A stretch of DNA of 64,000 nt, taken from NCBI RefSeq assembly GCF_014066305.1, contig NW_023501122.1, forward strand, positions 89,203 to 153,202, in the 5' to 3' direction. Below the pieces are notes generated by a model, which saw only the letters and a program-made list of their open reading frames with translations, had not been told where the DNA came from and did not search any database. The first letter of the stretch is position 1; each line of letters starts with the position of its first letter. This document shows, in pieces, positions 1 to 9,756 of the stretch. This DNA comes from Letharia columbiana (Eukaryota; Ascomycota; Lecanoromycetes; Lecanorales; Parmeliaceae). The translations under genes were made by a program, and so were the position numbers.

Positions 1-506
1 CCCTCATTCAACAAGTAGATATCGACTTGCTCTGGTATTGGGTATTCTCGCTTGTCGATTGCCTTTAAGAGTGTAGACTTCCCGCATCCGTTCTCTCCCA
101 GTAAACCGTATCTGCGGCTATAATTGAGCTCGAGGGTAGTGTCAGTGATCAAGACCTTGCCGTGAAACACAAGCGATGCCGAGTTGATCTTCACATCCCG
201 ACTCGTAGCCAGCGATGCCAGCACACCAGTTGTGACACGATCCGACAAGCCATGCTTGTCCATCTGATCCGTTAGCTTCTTCACATCCTTCATCTTCTCA
301 TTCGTCGTTGCGGGTTGCTCGTCATCGGGTAAGGCGTTGCCATCGCCGTCGAGTAGGGGTGGCGTCTCATCGCCGTTGACAGAAGAGGCTGAAGATCCAT
401 TCTGTGAGGCTGCTTTGGAGGAGAGTTTCGAAGTTGCGGTCTTCTTTTTGTCTTTTCCATCCTCGGCGCGTTTGGCCTGACGGGCTGCTTTCGAGGCAGA
501 TACCAT
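1..506 (-). CDS. ABCF-family ATPase, ARB1/ABCF2-like (5' part only)
   Basis: Soluble twin-ABC ATPase of the ABCF family, which in yeast (Arb1) acts in 40S/60S ribosome biogenesis and export. Only the first 168 codons are present; the gene runs off the left edge. The ATG at 506 opens a frame with a Lys/Ala/Ser-rich, basic then acidic N-terminal extension (residues 1-75), typical of eukaryotic ABCF proteins. A helix leads into the first nucleotide-binding domain: the phrase LVFHGKVLI at about 112-120 and a Walker [10 protein letters not shown] at 137-145. After the Walker A, the segment [13 protein letters not shown] at about 154-166 strongly recalls ARB1/ABCF2 rather than GCN20 or EF3. No intron is visible in this part. 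Family assignment is confident; orthology to ARB1 is inferred from this N-terminal third only. Confidence 0.88.
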   Translation of the reverse strand, partial: MVSASKAARQAKRAEDGKDKKKTATSKLSSKAASQNGSSASSVNGDETPPLLDGDGNALPDDEQPATTNEKMKDVKKLTDQMDKHGLSDRVTTGVLASLATSRDVKINSASLVFHGKVLITDTTLELNYSRRYGLLGENGCGKSTLLKAIDKREYPIPEQVDIYLLNE

Positions 507-1502
507 GGTAGTAGGTGGTGAGGTGTCGAGAAAGTGAAGAAGGCGAAGATGCGGTTGCGGTAGGAATGTCGGTGGGCTGGTGGGGCCTTATCGATTGGCT
601 GAAGCCTAAGCAGCAAGAGAAATGTTACGCTCTCGCGGAGAGGTGACAACAACGTCGCTTGGGAAATGCTATGGGAGTTGTGATATGTACAGCCTCTTGT
701 CTTCTGTACTTAGGTCGAAAATGAATTTCTTGGGCGTTTCACGTGTGGAGCAGTTTTGGTGATTTCACAATTTTTTTTGGAGCCACCAGGAAAGATCGCT
801 TAGAAGTTTCCTAGCGTCACACATATCTCAAGATCGATGCATGGGGCAAATTGACACCTCTTTACGACACCGGTATTGTTTGATGACTCGAGAACGTCTA
901 CTGGATATAGGAACGCATTGCTTTCATGGCACTCGAGATTGTCAATGATACATGGAGACGGCAAGTTGGAAATTGCATGGTTAATGGGGCGCTCTTGGGG
1001 GCACCAGGCTAGCTCGTAGCCCCTATGAGCATTTCGGACTTGGCTTATCATTTCATCTCATTCTCTTACAGCAGGTGTTAGTGAAATTTGCCGCACAGTG
1101 GACTTTCGGGGGACTTTCGGTGCTTGTGCGGCCGCACAGTGGGTTTCTGGGGGCTCAATCATCATCATGTGGGGGCGTAGGGCCCGTAAGGGTTTGTGTT
1201 AGATAGAGGAGGCATCCATTCCGGGTCTGGGAAGCCTGGAGGACGATGTATCTGGCTGGGCCTTTGACGCCTGAGAAGCCCGCGGGTTATCCGGTAGGAT
1301 GTCCAGTATGACTTAATCAATCAATCAGTCAATGCTGTCGCCACCGGAAATGAGCAGGATCTCAACGCTGCGTGTTTCACGTCGCGTAGCTTCACCGGTA
1401 GAATAAGGATACAAACGCTAAGAACATCTCTGAGAGAAGTGCAGAGATGCGAATGATGATGGATGACTTTGTACTCTGCCTACGCTTACTCTATATAGAG
1501 TA
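507..1502. other. Intergenic, ABCF promoter side and 3' flank of the oxidoreductase
   Basis: No supported gene. A short direct repeat, gccgcacagtgg followed by a T/G-rich tail, occurs twice at about 1091 and 1131. A (TCAA)n-like run lies at 1314-1334. A small open frame on the minus strand at 800-1051 has no recognisable motif. Confidence 0.5.
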
Positions 1503-2748
1503 CTATCCATCTATCTCCGCATAATGTTCTCTGATATCCAGTGTCCTTCCTTCCTTCGAGCTCAACCTTGCCAGCTCGATCAAGCGAATGACATCCTTTG
1601 GAGTCTCAGGCTTCACTGGCACCTCGCCTTGCCCAGCTAATGCCTTGGCAAATTTGCTGTAGAATGCGCTGTATGTGACGGGCTCGATATTGGCATGCGT
1701 CTGCGTCTTAGGCTGACCGCCTTGTACGGTCGTCAAGTTGCCCGCGCGTTCTTTCGATTCGACGCCGAAACCGGAGTCACCAGGCTTCTTGCCTGCTTTG
1801 AGGTGGTCCTCTTGGGGATCGAGGTGGAACTGAATGGGGGTCAATTAGCATCGAGCTAAGGCACGCATAGACAGGGTAAGTAATTCACCTTCTTGTAGCT
1901 TCCCTTGTCCCCCCGCACCCAGTACCGTAGCTGATTAACCTCTGGACTCACCACCGCAGCTTTCACGGTTGCCAGCAAACCGGAGTTACTATAGTGAAGC
2001 AGTACAGTACACGAGTCCTCAACTTTCCCAGGATTGTGCTCCCGCTGGGACCCAACAAATCCAGTGATTTTGTCCGGTAGGCCAAAAGCCACTACTGCCT
2101 GATCTATCAAGTGTGTCCCTAAATCGTACACCGCCCCTCCACCAGGTACGAACTTTGCCTTCCAGGTACTCGCAGGATCTGGAGCCTCAGGTCTGTGTCG
2201 GTCGAAGTGTGTCTCAAATTCCACCACGCGGCCGAGTGTTCCTTGCTCCAGCAGCTTTGAGAGGGTCAGGAAATCGGTATCCCATCGGCGGTTCTGGTAG
2301 ACGGTGAGGAGCCGATCATGCTTCTTTGCAATGGCAATGAGCTCGCTTGCTTCTTTCGAGGAGGGTGTGAAAGGTTTTTCAACGACGACATGTTTGCCAT
2401 GCTCAAGAGCTAATTTGGCGAGTTCGAAGTGACTTGTTGGGGCTGTCGTAACTACCACGACGTCAATATCTGAGTCTTGGACCATCTCTTCGCTTGAGCG
2501 ATAGCTCTTGATGCCTGCGTGGTCTTTCGCGGCGTCATCGTGGGACTGTGGGGTACGTTGGACGATGGCGTGGAGCTTCAACTCTGGAATGACTTGGATT
2601 AGGGGGATATGGAAGACCTGCAGTGGGAATCAGCATGGGAGAAGACCTCTTGAGTTTGACGGGCAATTGGTTGACGGCTGTGGGTCTGACTTACTTTAGC
2701 GGACATGCCATAGCCGATGACGGCGACGTTGTAGGTCGTAGGAGTCAT
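1503..2748 (-). CDS. Gfo/Idh/MocA-family NAD(P)-dependent oxidoreductase
   Basis: Predicted soluble dehydrogenase of 369 aa in three exons: 2748-2695, 2617-1889 and 1829-1503. Both introns are phase 0 (GTAAGT...CTGCAG; GTGAAT...TTCAG with a GCTAAT branch). Exon 1 supplies the Rossmann start (VAVIGYGMSAK, residues 8-18). Exon 2 carries the family EKPF motif with the conserved catalytic Lys and a GGGAVYDLGTHLIDQ segment, normal for the substrate/His loop of Gfo/Idh enzymes. Exon 3 completes the C-terminal sheet and ends in an acidic tail. The length is normal for the family. The substrate cannot be deduced. The gene is the immediate neighbour, same strand, of the O-methyltransferase of the mycosporine-type cluster, with about 0.5 kb between them, so a tailoring role is conceivable but unsupported by sequence; fungi carry many such genes. 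Confidence 0.9.
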
Positions 2749-3263
2749 TGCTCAAATATTATCCTGGGTCCAAGATCCAAGCTTTGAGGCCAAAGAGCAA
2801 TGGTGGTGAGCAAGAGACCGCCATCGTCATGGGTAGCATGCTTTCCGAGTGGGGAGCAGGGTAAAGTTGGAGGGTGGGGAAATCACTAATGTTGCTACGG
2901 GGGCCTGCAACTTTAGTATACGCAATTATTTCTTTTCATGACAAGTGATAACGTTTTTGACCTCTTTGCGATGAGCAAGAGTCGAAGAAACCTGATGAGA
3001 TGAAAAGCAAGCTAGCGCAACACTCTCATTTCCTCTACCACCAGCTTTGAATGTTGACTTTCCTTGTCTTTCCTTCGTGCTTCAGTGCCTGGAAAGAACG
3101 CATCTCATCACCACTGAGCTGGCTCTAATCGAGCAATGGACAGTGCTACTTTATGTCATTCCATGGCTAAGATTGCCGTAAGTCATTCCTTTTTCCGTTC
3201 ATCTCGACTTCGACTTCGACTTCTCCAATACATCTTGTGATCTCGATACCGTCCTGTTACCAA
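2749..3263. other. Intergenic, promoter of the oxidoreductase
   Basis: About 515 bp between two same-strand genes: the 3' end of the methyltransferase and the 5' flank of the oxidoreductase. No additional gene seen. A direct run of cgactt units occurs at about 3207-3222. Confidence 0.5.
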
Positions 3264-4279
3264 TTAGCGGACACCACTGGATGAAACATTGCTCGATAGT
3301 AGTACCGGTACACCTGTCGGTTCGTAGCTATTGACAAGCTCGCTCTCGTATATCAAGTTCGGATTCCCTTTAATTTCCGTGCTCAACTTTTCTTCCCCTT
3401 CGCGGGTTTTATATTGATCCTTCCATCTGTCTCCAAAGCCAGTGGTTTCGACTCCGTTCGTCTCACCAGACTCGTACTGTTTTTGCTTACTTGACACACT
3501 GCTCCGAACGTATTCTAGGTATGGTGGATTGCCTGGCTTGATGACATTGTCTGCGGCAAGAACCGCTCCCGGAGTCACCAGCTTCAAATGCTCGCAAAGT
3601 TTAAGATCAGTGGTATACGCTGGCTTATAGTGGTCGAGGAACATTAGGTCGACCTGCGTGAGGATACCACTCGCGTGGAGTCTTTTGATCGAGTCGGCAC
3701 TGGAACCCACGACGACCTTGACCGTGTCACTCAAACCCGCCAGGTCTACCAGCGACATGATCACAGCCGCAAATTCTGGGTTCCTTTCCAGACTGAAATA
3801 CCTTCTGCCTCCCGCTTGTCTCACAGCGTCCCCGAACAAAATGCAAGAATACCTGCTCAACAGTCAGACTCGCCGTTCTGAAATTGGCTATGGATTTTTC
3901 AGCCGGGATCATGGTTACACGGTTGTACCCTACATATCCACCAAGCTCTACCATTACTTGAGGCTTCCGCTCCGCAATCAAGTCTGCAACGATCTTCCCT
4001 TTATCGTTACCAACGTTCATGAGATACTTCTTGGTGCGACCGTATTCGTCAATGGCTTCCAGCACTCTCTGTGGAGAATTTCGAATCTCTTCTATTGACG
4101 GATGACCGTATACGAAGTGCAGTAACTCAATCTCTCGCCCATCGTCGAACTGGACAGTGTTGTCAATCTACAGCTCTCAGAGACAACACATCCGGCACAC
4201 TTACGAATGGGACTCCTTCTTCTTCCTGTGCTTGGTATGCTTTCTTTCCATCAAAGTTGTCTGCACTTTTTCGGCCCAT
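3264..4279 (-). CDS. COMT-like SAM-dependent O-methyltransferase of the mycosporine-type cluster
   Basis: Predicted Mg2+-dependent O-methyltransferase, 294 aa, exons 4279-4205, 4149-3929 and 3852-3264 (introns GTAAGT...CCAG and GTACAA...GCAG, 55 and 76 bp). Splicing the second intron restores the SAM motif VELGGYVGYS at about 92-101, equivalent to the catechol O-methyltransferase glycine loop. The COMT metal ligands are all present: Asp172 in LDHYKPAY and Asp200-Asn201 in ADNV. The gene is divergent from the cyclase gene across 1.23 kb, so the two may share regulation. In the mycosporine pathway an O-methyltransferase converts demethyl-4-deoxygadusol to 4-deoxygadusol; that role is inferred from context. 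The protein is COMT-like, whereas cyanobacterial MysB resembles caffeoyl-CoA O-methyltransferases, so it may be an analogue rather than a strict orthologue. Confidence 0.88.
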
Positions 4280-5510
4280 GGTGGAGACAGGCATGTTGAG
4301 AATTCTATAATGATCGAAGCTACGTTACATATCCATGCGATTACTATCACCAATTCTTACTTAGACAAGCAAATGACGAAAGTGATGTGTACCTCCCACA
4401 TTATGCATATGTAACAATGAGCAAGTTTTGACGTCGGCTACGGAGTAGGCTTCTCGAATTTTCCCTGGTACCCCTCACTTGGCTTGCATGGTTCCTCCCA
4501 AAACTCTTGGCAGCTAAAAAGTCAAAATGTTGGTGATCCATTCCATGCCGCGCCCTCCGCGGAGCTTCGTCCGATCTGTTTTTCTTAACGGCCCTTTTTT
4601 CATAAAGAGGCTTCTGAGGGCAGGGGCCGTCTCCCAATGAAAAACTGGAAAAGGGGGAAAATTAAGCGAACATGTCATAGTATATCATCATGCATAAAGT
4701 AAACACCCTCATTCAAGGATGAAACTTGACCTTGCGAGCCAACTCAATCTACCCGAGATCTAGGATTCATGGCGCATAATATCTAGTAAGGTAAAGCGGG
4801 AATCGAGCCTTGTGGGGTGCATGCTGCCAAACTTGCAGCTTTTCACTCATGATGTAAACACTGATTGTATCATTTCAGTACAATCTTCTCAAATGGATCA
4901 ACCTTGTGGAAAAAGAGAAAAGCTTGGATGCCCCTGTTGGACGGTGAGAGGAAAAAGTGGGCTGGTTTTGCGCTTGACACTGGCGGAGGTGCGCCCACTG
5001 CTTAAGCTGCAGCAAGTGGCCAACCTAACATCTCGGGATCTTGCATCATCGCTAGTAAGAGACCATCTCGTCTATCCATTGTGCGTCAGAGATCATGAGG
5101 CTAGGTCCATTTGAGGCCTTTGTTCTCGTGTCAATATGGACTATCACCTACTACAGACGGGAGGACACTGCGGCTAGTCAAGGGGATCTCTGGCATCTCA
5201 GAGCAAATCCTATCAAATCATCACGCATCTTTAATTGAGCTTGGAGAAGGCAGATCCACGGATTGACGTTATCTGTTTATTTGGATATGGCTTTCCCACC
5301 GAAAACTTGTCTTGTGGGCGGACCAGCGCAAGGCTGCCTAAGGTACGTCAGGACAGTTCCATGTACTAGCCGAAGCCCCATATACTGAGCTCCATTCCGA
5401 TTTTCTCATTTCGAACAATCACCCATCATACAGGAGTCTAGTCTTCCCCCGACTCAACTCATTCTTTCAACCTTCATCGCAAAACTGTCACGACTTCAAC
5501 ATCTGTGATC
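4280..5510. promoter_or_regulatory. Divergent 1.2-kb promoter between O-methyltransferase and cyclase
   Basis: Separates the minus-strand methyltransferase start (4279) from the plus-strand cyclase start (5511). Short open frames here have no recognisable product. A TATA-like catata lies at about 5378-5392. A pyrimidine-rich leader (5440-5500) precedes the cyclase ATG, as is common in filamentous fungi. Co-regulation through this region is an inference from geometry. Confidence 0.45.
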
Positions 5511-7172
5511 ATGTCGGACTTCACCGCATCCGTCGTGGAGACCAAGAATGGATTCCATGTCGACGGTTATGAGAAGATATCTTACGACTTCACTTTTCTT
5601 GATGGCGTGTTCAACCCCGAGAACCCTCAGCTGGCTGAATGCTACAAGCGCTGGGGTCGAGTGTTGGCTGTCACGGACCTAAATGTGTACAACGTGTATG
5701 GTGAACAAATTGAAAGATACTTCGAGCATTACGGCCTCGAACTCAAGATGCACAAGACGAAGATCGGGGAGAAGGCGAAGACTATTCCCACTTTTTTGAG
5801 TATCGTAGACTCAATGACAGAGTTCGGAATCTATCGTAAGGTACTCGCAATACTTTTCGTTTCACCAAACTTCACTTCTTTGAAGACAACCATATTCATT
5901 GACCTAACTAGGAACCCGTCCTGGTCGTTGGAGGAGGTCTCGTGACTGATGTTGCTGGGTAAAAGCTGCCATTGCCAGAGATTATATCAAGGCACTCTCC
6001 CATCATTCTCCTAATGGTTGCCCTCGGTGGAAGACCAGTCCTAACATTGTGGTTCGCCCGCAGATTCGCTTGTGCCGCGTACCGCAGGAACACCAATTTC
6101 ATCCGAGTTCCGACCACTGTCATTGGTCTGATAGACGCGTCAGTGTCAATCAAGGTTGCAGTCAATTATGGCAACTACAAGAACCGCCTTGGTGCTTATC
6201 ATGCACCTGTGCACACCTTCCTCGACTTCACCTTCCTACGCACCCTACCCACTGCTCAGATCAGAAATGGCTTTGCAGAATTGATAAAGATCTCTACGTG
6301 CTCGCACCTGGATACCTTTGACCTCCTGGACAAGTACTGCGAGCAGCTTATCGATACGGGATTTGGCCGCACCGATGGTGCGCCAGAAGAAGTTCGTGTA
6401 GCGGCGGACAAGATCAACAAGGAGGGCATATATGAGATGCTGAAGCTTGAGACCCCAAACCTTCACGAGATCGGGTTGGATCGAGTCATCGCATATGGTC
6501 ACACGTGAGTGGGAAAGCGGCACTTGGAAACTCTGACAGAGCTGATCAGAGTGCAGGTGGTCGCCTATGCATGAACTGGTCCCAGAAACGCCCCTTCGCC
6601 ACGGGCATGCAATCTCCATTGACATGGCGTACTCTGCGACCCTCGCCAACAGCCGCAAGTTAATCTCCGATGCTGAACATCGCCGCATTCTCAACCTCTT
6701 TTCTCGTGCGGGCCTCTCGATGGATCACCCCCAATTTGACGAAGAAATCCTCGACAAGGGGACTGCTGCCATTCTCAAGACAAGAGACGGCAAGCTTCGT
6801 GCAGCAGTGCCCAACCCCATCGGATCTTGCACCTTCTTAAATGATGTCGACGCGGAGGAGCTCAACGCTGCTCTGAGAAGACACAAGGAGCTGATGAGGG
6901 AGTACCCACGCAACGGCGAGGGCCTGGAGGCTTTCGTCGACGCTAGTGATACCGGCTACACTGAAAACAACAAGTCAGAAGTCAAAGCTGTAGAGGTTGC
7001 GGCCGCGAAAGCAGGTAGTCTGAATGGCAATGGTGCCATACACGGAGGTATCGTACGCAATGGGCACATGAATGGCACCAACGGCGTTAAAGAAAAGCTT
7101 GCGAATGGCAGTGGGGCTGTGGATGGTCTGACTAACGGCATCAATGGGTATACCAATGGGTCCAAAGCATAG
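5511..7172 (+). CDS. Sugar-phosphate cyclase (DHQ-synthase superfamily), probable demethyl-4-deoxygadusol synthase
   Basis: Predicted NAD+- and divalent-metal-dependent cyclase of 477 aa. Four exons: 5511-5840, 5912-5958, 6064-6504, 6557-7172. All introns are GT-AG, and each join restores a conserved block. Visible family blocks are the NAD loop [20 protein letters not shown] (exons 2-3), [17 protein letters not shown], the KN-x-LGAYHAP loop, [10 protein letters not shown] with the metal-binding Glu, GHTWSP and [12 protein letters not shown] with the metal His residues. GHTWSP replaces the GHTFGH of true dehydroquinate synthase and marks the sedoheptulose-7-phosphate cyclases (2-epi-5-epi-valiolone or desmethyl-4-deoxygadusol synthases). 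The O-methyltransferase and MysC-like neighbours favour the latter. The C-terminal 50 residues are an Asn-Gly-rich low-complexity tail. The start at 5511 is the first ATG; an upstream in-frame GTG is less likely. Confidence 0.9.
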
Positions 7173-7601
7173 TCAGCATTTGCGGCAAGGGAAATAGAGA
7201 CCATGGGGAGCTTAAAAGTACCTTAGTGATGTTTTTTGGTAAGGCATGGATGAGGCAGCGTTGGGCTACTTAGATCAAGTAATTTTCGTCGATAGAGGTA
7301 TTCAATAACACCAACCAGAATCAGTCTCCCTTCACTGCATCTACTGCATCCATTGCATCCACGTTCTTCGCTAGGCCCAATGGACCGGTGCAGGATTCAC
7401 TGCGGAAATGCTTCCGATTGCTCTCATGACGTATCTCAGTTGCGGATAGCTTCACTTTGCAAAGGAATCGCCAAATCAAGTCTCATCTTGTCATGAATCT
7501 TCCTGATATTCACCATCATTTCGGAAGACTTCTCCTCACTGGTACATGTTCCCATCTAGCAAGCTATCGACCCCTAGCATGACCGCAGTTCGCTTTCCAC
7601 A
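7173..7601. other. Intergenic between cyclase and ATP-grasp genes
   Basis: 430 bp in co-oriented spacing, containing the cyclase 3' flank and the ATP-grasp promoter. A short gcatc tandem run is seen at 7336-7360. No other gene. Confidence 0.5.
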
Positions 7602-9212
7602 ATGCTCGACGCCCGCTCACCCTATCGTTTTCATTTCGCCCAGAACGCCTCCCTTGTCGCCCTTTCACTCCTGCTCCTCCCGTTCTCTACACTCCTCCTC
7701 TTCGCCAGTGTTGTCGCTCGACCTTTCCTTAGCAACGAAGATGCTGCAAGGAAGCGCATCCGGCGCAGCGCCAGTGGCGGGAACTCCAGTTTCCGCCCTA
7801 AGACAATCATCGTCACAGGCGTTGGCATGACAAAGGGCTTGTTCCTAGCAAGAGCTTTCTACAAAGCGGGCCACAATGTCATCGGCGCGGACTTCGAGCC
7901 CAACGGGATACCAGTTTGTGGGAGGTTCAGTAAGGCGGTACGGACGTTCTACAGCTTGCCTAAACCAAATGAGAAATCCGGGGCGGCGTACTACATTGAT
8001 GCTCTGCTACACATTGTGAGGAAGGAGAAGGTGGACCTCTGGGTCAGCTGTTCAGGTGTTGCATCCGCGGTAGAAGATGGGCAGGCGAAAGAGGTGCTGG
8101 AGAGGAGGAGTGACGTGCGGTGCATACAGTTCGACGTCTTGACCACGCAGATGCTCCATGAGAAAGATACCTTCATCGCCCAAACCCAGCGGATTGGCCT
8201 CCCTACCCCAGAGACGCACAACGTGACCAGCAGAGCCGCGGTGCATAGAGTGCTACATGAGAGCCCGAAGACGAAGAAGCAATATATCATGAAAAGCGTG
8301 GGCATGGATGATGCATCGAGGGGCGATATGACGGTGCTGCCGAAGAGGACCGTCAGTGAGACATACAACCACGTCTCAGCGATACCCATATCTGGGAAGA
8401 AGCCGTGGGTGCTACAACAGTTTATCAAGGGGAGAGAATACTGCACCCATGCTCTGATTGTCAATAACGAGGTCAAAGCTTTCGTCGCCTGCCCTTCCTC
8501 GGAGCTTCTCATGCACTACGAAGCATTGCCTTCCGACTCGGCACTCAGTTGTGCCATGCTACGCTTTACAGAGGAGTTTGTGCAGAGAAGCGGAAGCAAC
8601 ATGACAGGGCATCTATCTTTCGACGTCCTAGTCGAGGAGGTGGTGTCAGAGAAGGGCGCGCAGTTGGCGCTCTTGCCCATCGAATGCAACCCGCGAGCTC
8701 ACACCGCCGTGGTCCTTTTCCAGGGTCAAGAGAAGGCCATGTCGGAGGCGTATCTCACCGCTTTGACGCCACAAATCAACGGCACGAGCGAGCGGCCACT
8801 CACGAATGGCTCCCCTGACGCACAGCCCGATACCTACGCACCCGTCACGCCAACGAAAATCCGGCCAAACATCAACGGCTACACCCGCTCACGACCCGAG
8901 TCCTCCGCACCCGTCACGCCCGCCAACCCGGCGCGTTACTACTGGCTCGGCCACGATCTCGTCACCCTCCTTCTCCTACCCCTCCTCTCCCTCCTCTCCG
9001 GCCACATCACCATATCTGCCTATCTGCACGGCTGCAGGACGTTTCTGGAGCATGTGCTGCTGTGGAGAGACGGCACGTTTGAGCTCTGGGATCCCCTGCC
9101 GGCGTGGTGGCTGTATCATGGTTACTGGCCCGGGCAGTTCTTGGCGGCGCTGGTGGAGCGGAGGAAGTGGAGTCGGGTTAATGTGTCTACTTGTAAGATT
9201 TTTGGGTGTTGA
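7602..9212 (+). CDS. MysC-like ATP-grasp ligase, membrane-associated
   Basis: Single-exon gene, 536 aa. The MysC reaction couples an amino acid to 4-deoxygadusol with ATP to give a mycosporine. Residues 14-43 form an N-terminal hydrophobic segment, followed by a basic stretch and a Rossmann-like pre-ATP-grasp start (TIIVTGVGMTKGLFLARAF). The ATP-grasp core is visible: the ATP-binding Lys in YIMKSVGMDD, the hinge WVLQQFIKGREYCTH, and the Mg2+-binding Glu/Asn in LLPIECNPRAH. The C-terminal part (YYWLGHD...WDPLPAWWLYHGYWPGQFL) matches the layout of the C-terminal hydrophobic domain of cyanobacterial MysC, which also starts with a hydrophobic N-terminus. A linker of Asn-Gly and PVTP repeats (about 388-436) sits between. 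It follows the cyclase on the same strand. The amino acid used cannot be read from the sequence. Confidence 0.88.
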   Translation: MLDARSPYRFHFAQNASLVALSLLLLPFSTLLLFASVVARPFLSNEDAARKRIRRSASGGNSSFRPKTIIVTGVGMTKGLFLARAFYKAGHNVIGADFEPNGIPVCGRFSKAVRTFYSLPKPNEKSGAAYYIDALLHIVRKEKVDLWVSCSGVASAVEDGQAKEVLERRSDVRCIQFDVLTTQMLHEKDTFIAQTQRIGLPTPETHNVTSRAAVHRVLHESPKTKKQYIMKSVGMDDASRGDMTVLPKRTVSETYNHVSAIPISGKKPWVLQQFIKGREYCTHALIVNNEVKAFVACPSSELLMHYEALPSDSALSCAMLRFTEEFVQRSGSNMTGHLSFDVLVEEVVSEKGAQLALLPIECNPRAHTAVVLFQGQEKAMSEAYLTALTPQINGTSERPLTNGSPDAQPDTYAPVTPTKIRPNINGYTRSRPESSAPVTPANPARYYWLGHDLVTLLLLPLLSLLSGHITISAYLHGCRTFLEHVLLWRDGTFELWDPLPAWWLYHGYWPGQFLAALVERRKWSRVNVSTCKIFGC

Positions 9213-9756
9213 GGTTTGCCGGCGGATGGGATGGGGAAAAGCGATTGTGTGTTTGTTTTAGTCATAGAAGTATGGAATTGATCGATGCTTTCGCAAAAGT
9301 TACTCGAGATGGGGATGGTGGGGTGTCCTGTTGTATCTAATATGTAGATATTGATTTGGATGGAAACCATTGCTGTACTTCCTGTTCAATGTTCATACGT
9401 GTTGGACTGCAGTCTAAGACTGGAATTTGCCGCAATGGTGCAATATAAATTCATCGCTGTACTTCGTGTCCAATGTCCACACGTGTTGGAAAACTTCAGT
9501 CTTAGAGGGGAACTTGCCGCAATGATGCAATTATATACTAGAAACGCTATTTACTATGCACGACCAATGACGATCCAGCGCCTTCCCCGCCGTGGGTATA
9601 CCTTCTCTTTCCCATCAAACCCGTCTATAAGAGCACGATTTCTCACCCCTTCTAATCTATCCAAGCTTGACCGTCCAAGAAGACATTAGGTAGACCGGGT
9701 CGACTTCGCGGAACGTCGAAATAATCTACAAATTGGAAAAATGATCGCTCGCAAGT
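9213..9756. other. Convergent intergenic region containing an 84-bp tandem duplication
   Basis: Lies between the 3' ends of the ATP-grasp and MFS genes. Apart from the tandem repeat listed separately, nothing gene-like is seen. Confidence 0.5.
9368..9535. repeat. Imperfect tandem duplication, unit 84 bp
   Basis: Two adjacent copies share, in order, gctgtacttc, an acgtgttgga core, a cagtct stretch and tgccgcaatg. The matching landmarks are offset by 84 bp (for example gctgtac at 9372 and 9456). The copies differ by scattered substitutions and small indels, so the duplication is not recent. It lies in the 3' region between convergent genes. Confidence 0.8.

Noticed and set aside
5972..6508. 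Plus-strand frame starting inside the cyclase second intron
   Set aside because: It includes intron sequence; splicing at 5959-6063 and 6505-6556 gives the conserved protein, so it is not an independent gene.
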